Source: Closterium sp. NIES-65 (Eukaryota > Streptophyta > Zygnematophyceae > Desmidiales > Closteriaceae). From it: a stretch of DNA of 64,000 bases. Below the pieces are notes generated by a model. The model was not told the origin of the DNA and searched no databases. It saw only the letters and a program-made list of their open reading frames with translations. The stretch spans positions 124,001 through 188,000 of the forward strand of contig CANXME010002053.1 in NCBI GenBank assembly GCA_948144175.1, written 5' to 3'. Both the position numbers and the translations under genes were made by a program. This document shows, piece by piece, positions 61,379 to 64,000 of this stretch. How positions within the stretch are numbered: position 1 is the stretch's first letter; each line of letters opens with the position of its first letter.

Positions 61379-64000
61379 ATGTCGAATTACCAGAATCAGA
61401 GCCCAGCGGCGCGCTTCGTGGAGGTGGGACGAGAGAGTTACAAGAGATTGAAAAAGGCAGCGGCTGTCATGCGGATAAGCACAGCTCGAGTCGCGGAGCG
61501 TGTGAGGCGCGTGGCGTGCACGTTTTTGTCGTCTACAGGCTTGAAGCCCGCAAACCGCCGTCGTTCCGCCGCATCCTCCATCCCACGCGCCACCTCCGCC
61601 GTTCCATGCGCCACCTCACCCGTCACTTGCGCAAGCCGCCATGATCCCCCCCCAGCCGCGGCAGTAGCGTCGTCGGAGAGCAGCCCAACGCAGCGCCGCT
61701 GCGGCCTTCCGAATCGAATTCCCGCCGTCGTTCCGTCGCGTTTCGTCGTCGCGTTCCGCCGGAGCATGAGAGGTTGGAAGTCAGCGTTCGCGTTCAAGTT
61801 GCGAAAACCTTTTTCGTCTGAAGCGACTACACGAAGTTATACCCCTCACTGCACCGCCTCTTCCGCCGCCTCCGCCTCCGCCTCCGCCTCCGCCGCAGCC
61901 AATCGCGCTGCCTCCTTCTCCGCCGCCGCCTCTCGCGCCGCTACTAGCGCTTACGCCGTATTCTGTCCCTCGGCCCCCGTTGCGCCTGTGGAAGACTCCC
62001 CCTCCGCCGCATCTGCCGCTTCCTCTGCCTTCCCTGCTTCCTCTGCTAACTCCGCCGGTGCAACCCAATCCGCTCCTTCCACGTCACCCGCCGTCTCCGC
62101 GTGTTCCTCGTTAAATAGAAGTGCTTTCTACTTCTCCTCCTGCGCTCCTTCGTTTCCCGCTCGTTTTAGTCACGCTGACTTGCGTGCCAGCCCCACACCC
62201 GCCGCCACTTGCGCCGCGAGTTCAGCTCTCGCTCCGCCTACGTCCGTAAAAACCGATTCTCACTCCAATTCTCACGCCGATCCTCACCCTGATTTTCACG
62301 CCAGTTCTCACACCAATTCTCACGCCAGTTCTCACGCCAATTCTCACGCCAGTTCTGTCGCCGATCCTCTCGCCGATTGTCGCGCGACATTCTCCTCGTC
62401 GTCGTGGAGGCGCTCCATGTCGATAGCGATCCCCGCATGCGACGGCGACGACGAGGTGCATGCGGTGGGGGAGGACGAGGGGGGAGAGGCGGAGGAAGAG
62501 GCGGGAGAAATGGCGGAGTCGGATGGCCGTAGTGGCGGCGCTCAGGATTCTGCGGTGGACATCGATTCGCTGTGGGAAGCGGCGGCGGCAGCGGAGCTCG
62601 AGGCGGAAGAGCGAGCGGCCATGGCGGCGGCGATAGCGGCGGCGGCTGGAGCGAAGCGATGGCGAGGAAGCTGGAAAGCGCTAACGCCTCGGTTAAATAT
62701 TTCGGCGCACAAAACTCCGAAATCTGACATTTCTGGCAGCGCAACGCCAACGCGAACGCCCGTACTCACGCCGAAAGGATTGGTTCTCGAACCTAAAAAG
62801 GGTTGGGGCGCGTTGGCGGAAAGTGTGGCATCCGCGCTGGCGGACAATCTAAGCGGGGCGGAGCTGGCGGACGGCGCAGCGGGGCTGGCGGCGCCGACGA
62901 CTCCGCGCTTATCCTTCCGCCAGTGGAGGTCCGCCTCAGAGTCGACCCGACCTAGCGGGCGTGTAGTTGCGGAAGATGAGTTTGCGGAAATGCCCCGCAA
63001 TTGGTTGGAGAACGCGTGGAGTGGCGGAACTACAGGTTCCGCCGTGAGCCCCCCGCCTCCTTCCACCCCTCGGTTCCTCTCCGCTTTCCGCTCGTCTTTC
63101 AAGCGCTCTGCTTCAGAGGCAGCGCCTGTGGTGGTCGCGGGTTCGAATCCTAGCGACAGTGCGATTCCCGTTGTGAAGGATCATGTTACCGTTATGGTAA
63201 CTGTTACAGCATCTGCAATTTCTACAAAAATTCCATGCCACAGTCCTCCAGCGACATCAGCATCAGGATTACCACCAGGAGCAATTCCGGCTAATAAGTC
63301 CGTTTCGTGTGGTTCCCTTAATGAGCATCATCGCAACACTGTACAGCGCAGCTCTGTGGAGTGCAGCAGTGTAGTTCATTCTAGACGAAGCACTACTCGC
63401 AACCCATCTACACTTCGTGAAAGGGTCAAACCTTCCAAAAGTGCCAACAGCATCGACGTTAATTCTACCAGCAATCATCAACTGATTGCTTCAAATTCCT
63501 CCTTGTCTACTCCCGCACTTCACGCCCGCCGAGGCCTTCCTCCCTTTGAAAATCTTTGTACCGAGGAAGAACAGCCAGGTCAGGCAAGGCAGCCGAACCT
63601 GCTGGCTCGGAATGGCACCAGCGCTCCTGATTTGCAGGTTCTTAAGTTTGCTCAGATTTCCTCCAACCTGCCCGGCAGCAGCAGAATGGTGCCTGAGTTG
63701 TCTTGGGGGCAGCTTTCTGAGCTTGCAGCAGGCAAGGAGAAAATGGACTGGCCTGTGGTGAGCGGGGGTGTGGTGAAAGGGGGTGCGGTGGAAGGGGGTG
63801 CGGTGCAGGAGTGTGCAGTGGAGTGGTGTGCGATGGAGGAAGATGCATGGGATGAGCCAGAGAGCCCTGCAATGGTCCCTGCTTGCTCCTTGTGTGGGGT
63901 AAGAGGCTTTCAAGCTCCTCCCTTGGCCCAGCAGGATCGGCAGCAGGTGTGGCATGTGCAGCAGCAGGGGAGGTTACGGCAGCAGCAGCAGCAGAGGCAG
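61379..64000 (+). CDS. Unknown protein, tandem paralogue B (3' end beyond window)
   Basis: The frame opened by ATG 61379 has no stop to the last base of the window, at least 874 codons. It is collinear with paralogue A: N-terminal KKAAAVMRISTARVAERVRRVA, a Ser/His-rich tract with repeats of SHANSHASS type (62290-62350), MSIAIPACDG, VDIDSLWEAAAAAELEAEERA, AGAKRWRGSWKA, VLTPKGLVLEPKKGWGALAESV, STPRFLSAFRSSFKRS, PVVVAGSNPS, RRGLPPFENL, SAPDL and a Gln-rich end. Conserved blocks alternate with poorly conserved filler, which suggests real constraint on the blocks. The gap between starts is about 4.5 kb, so this is a direct tandem gene duplication. Confidence 0.68.
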   Translation, partial: MSNYQNQSPAARFVEVGRESYKRLKKAAAVMRISTARVAERVRRVACTFLSSTGLKPANRRRSAASSIPRATSAVPCATSPVTCASRHDPPPAAAVASSESSPTQRRCGLPNRIPAVVPSRFVVAFRRSMRGWKSAFAFKLRKPFSSEATTRSYTPHCTASSAASASASASAAANRAASFSAAASRAATSAYAVFCPSAPVAPVEDSPSAASAASSAFPASSANSAGATQSAPSTSPAVSACSSLNRSAFYFSSCAPSFPARFSHADLRASPTPAATCAASSALAPPTSVKTDSHSNSHADPHPDFHASSHTNSHASSHANSHASSVADPLADCRATFSSSSWRRSMSIAIPACDGDDEVHAVGEDEGGEAEEEAGEMAESDGRSGGAQDSAVDIDSLWEAAAAAELEAEERAAMAAAIAAAAGAKRWRGSWKALTPRLNISAHKTPKSDISGSATPTRTPVLTPKGLVLEPKKGWGALAESVASALADNLSGAELADGAAGLAAPTTPRLSFRQWRSASESTRPSGRVVAEDEFAEMPRNWLENAWSGGTTGSAVSPPPPSTPRFLSAFRSSFKRSASEAAPVVVAGSNPSDSAIPVVKDHVTVMVTVTASAISTKIPCHSPPATSASGLPPGAIPANKSVSCGSLNEHHRNTVQRSSVECSSVVHSRRSTTRNPSTLRERVKPSKSANSIDVNSTSNHQLIASNSSLSTPALHARRGLPPFENLCTEEEQPGQARQPNLLARNGTSAPDLQVLKFAQISSNLPGSSRMVPELSWGQLSELAAGKEKMDWPVVSGGVVKGGAVEGGAVQECAVEWCAMEEDAWDEPESPAMVPACSLCGVRGFQAPPLAQQDRQQVWHVQQQGRLRQQQQQRQ

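Overview
This is a nuclear window from a streptophyte-type green plant or alga. The genes are intron-rich with GT-AG (and a few GC-AG) introns, and three belong to families I know from land plants and charophyte algae: a GH127 (DUF1680) beta-L-arabinofuranosidase, a plastid-type NAD(P)-dependent glycerol-3-phosphate dehydrogenase, and a Myb/SANT protein with a C-terminal DUF3755-like segment. A large LEA-like protein and a PPR/SMR-like protein fit the same picture. The extreme minisatellite load suggests a charophyte alga (a zygnematophyte such as Closterium is my guess), but nothing here proves the species.

Layout. 1-13.2 kb: a minus-strand GH127 gene whose 3' end lies left of the window. 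Its introns hold seven tandem arrays, including a 7-bp array filling 1-4.2 kb and a 16-bp array filling 7.16-9.25 kb. 13.9-16.8 kb: minus-strand Myb/DUF3755 gene. 18.7-24.5 kb: minus-strand PPR-like/SMR gene with a 103-bp array in its intron. 25.27-30.23 kb: an almost intact PIF/Harbinger DNA transposon with matching 33-bp ends, carrying a frameshifted transposase (+) and a Myb-like partner gene (-), the latter broken by a TRIM-type mini-retrotransposon with two identical 126-bp LTRs. 30.3-34.0 kb: large Ser/Pro/Arg-rich protein of unknown function (-). 35.8-42.6 kb: six-exon gene for a giant LEA-like protein (-). 44.0-51.1 kb: glycerol-3-phosphate dehydrogenase (+). 52.2-54.1 kb: decayed pogo/Tigger-like transposase (+). 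56.9-59.8 and 61.4-64.0 kb: two tandem paralogues of an unrecognised protein family (+), the second running off the window.

The most unusual structure is how the introns have grown. In the GH127, G3PDH, LEA and Myb/DUF3755 genes, exon fragments with their adjacent splice sites are copied two to five times in tandem next to the true exon. In at least six introns a minisatellite begins exactly at the 5' splice site and its unit is a copy of the splice-site sequence. One full-length, phase-consistent exon chain can still be threaded through each gene. I treat this as a splice-junction-anchored duplication process that builds both decoy exons and minisatellites. Perfect or near-perfect palindromes built on a TTTGAG-NNNN-CTCAAA core sit at several of the duplication sites.

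The host genes do not form a pathway cluster. They look like ordinary neighbouring nuclear loci (cell-wall glycan turnover, chloroplast glycerolipid supply, RNA metabolism, desiccation tolerance, chromatin/transcription) separated by transposon debris.
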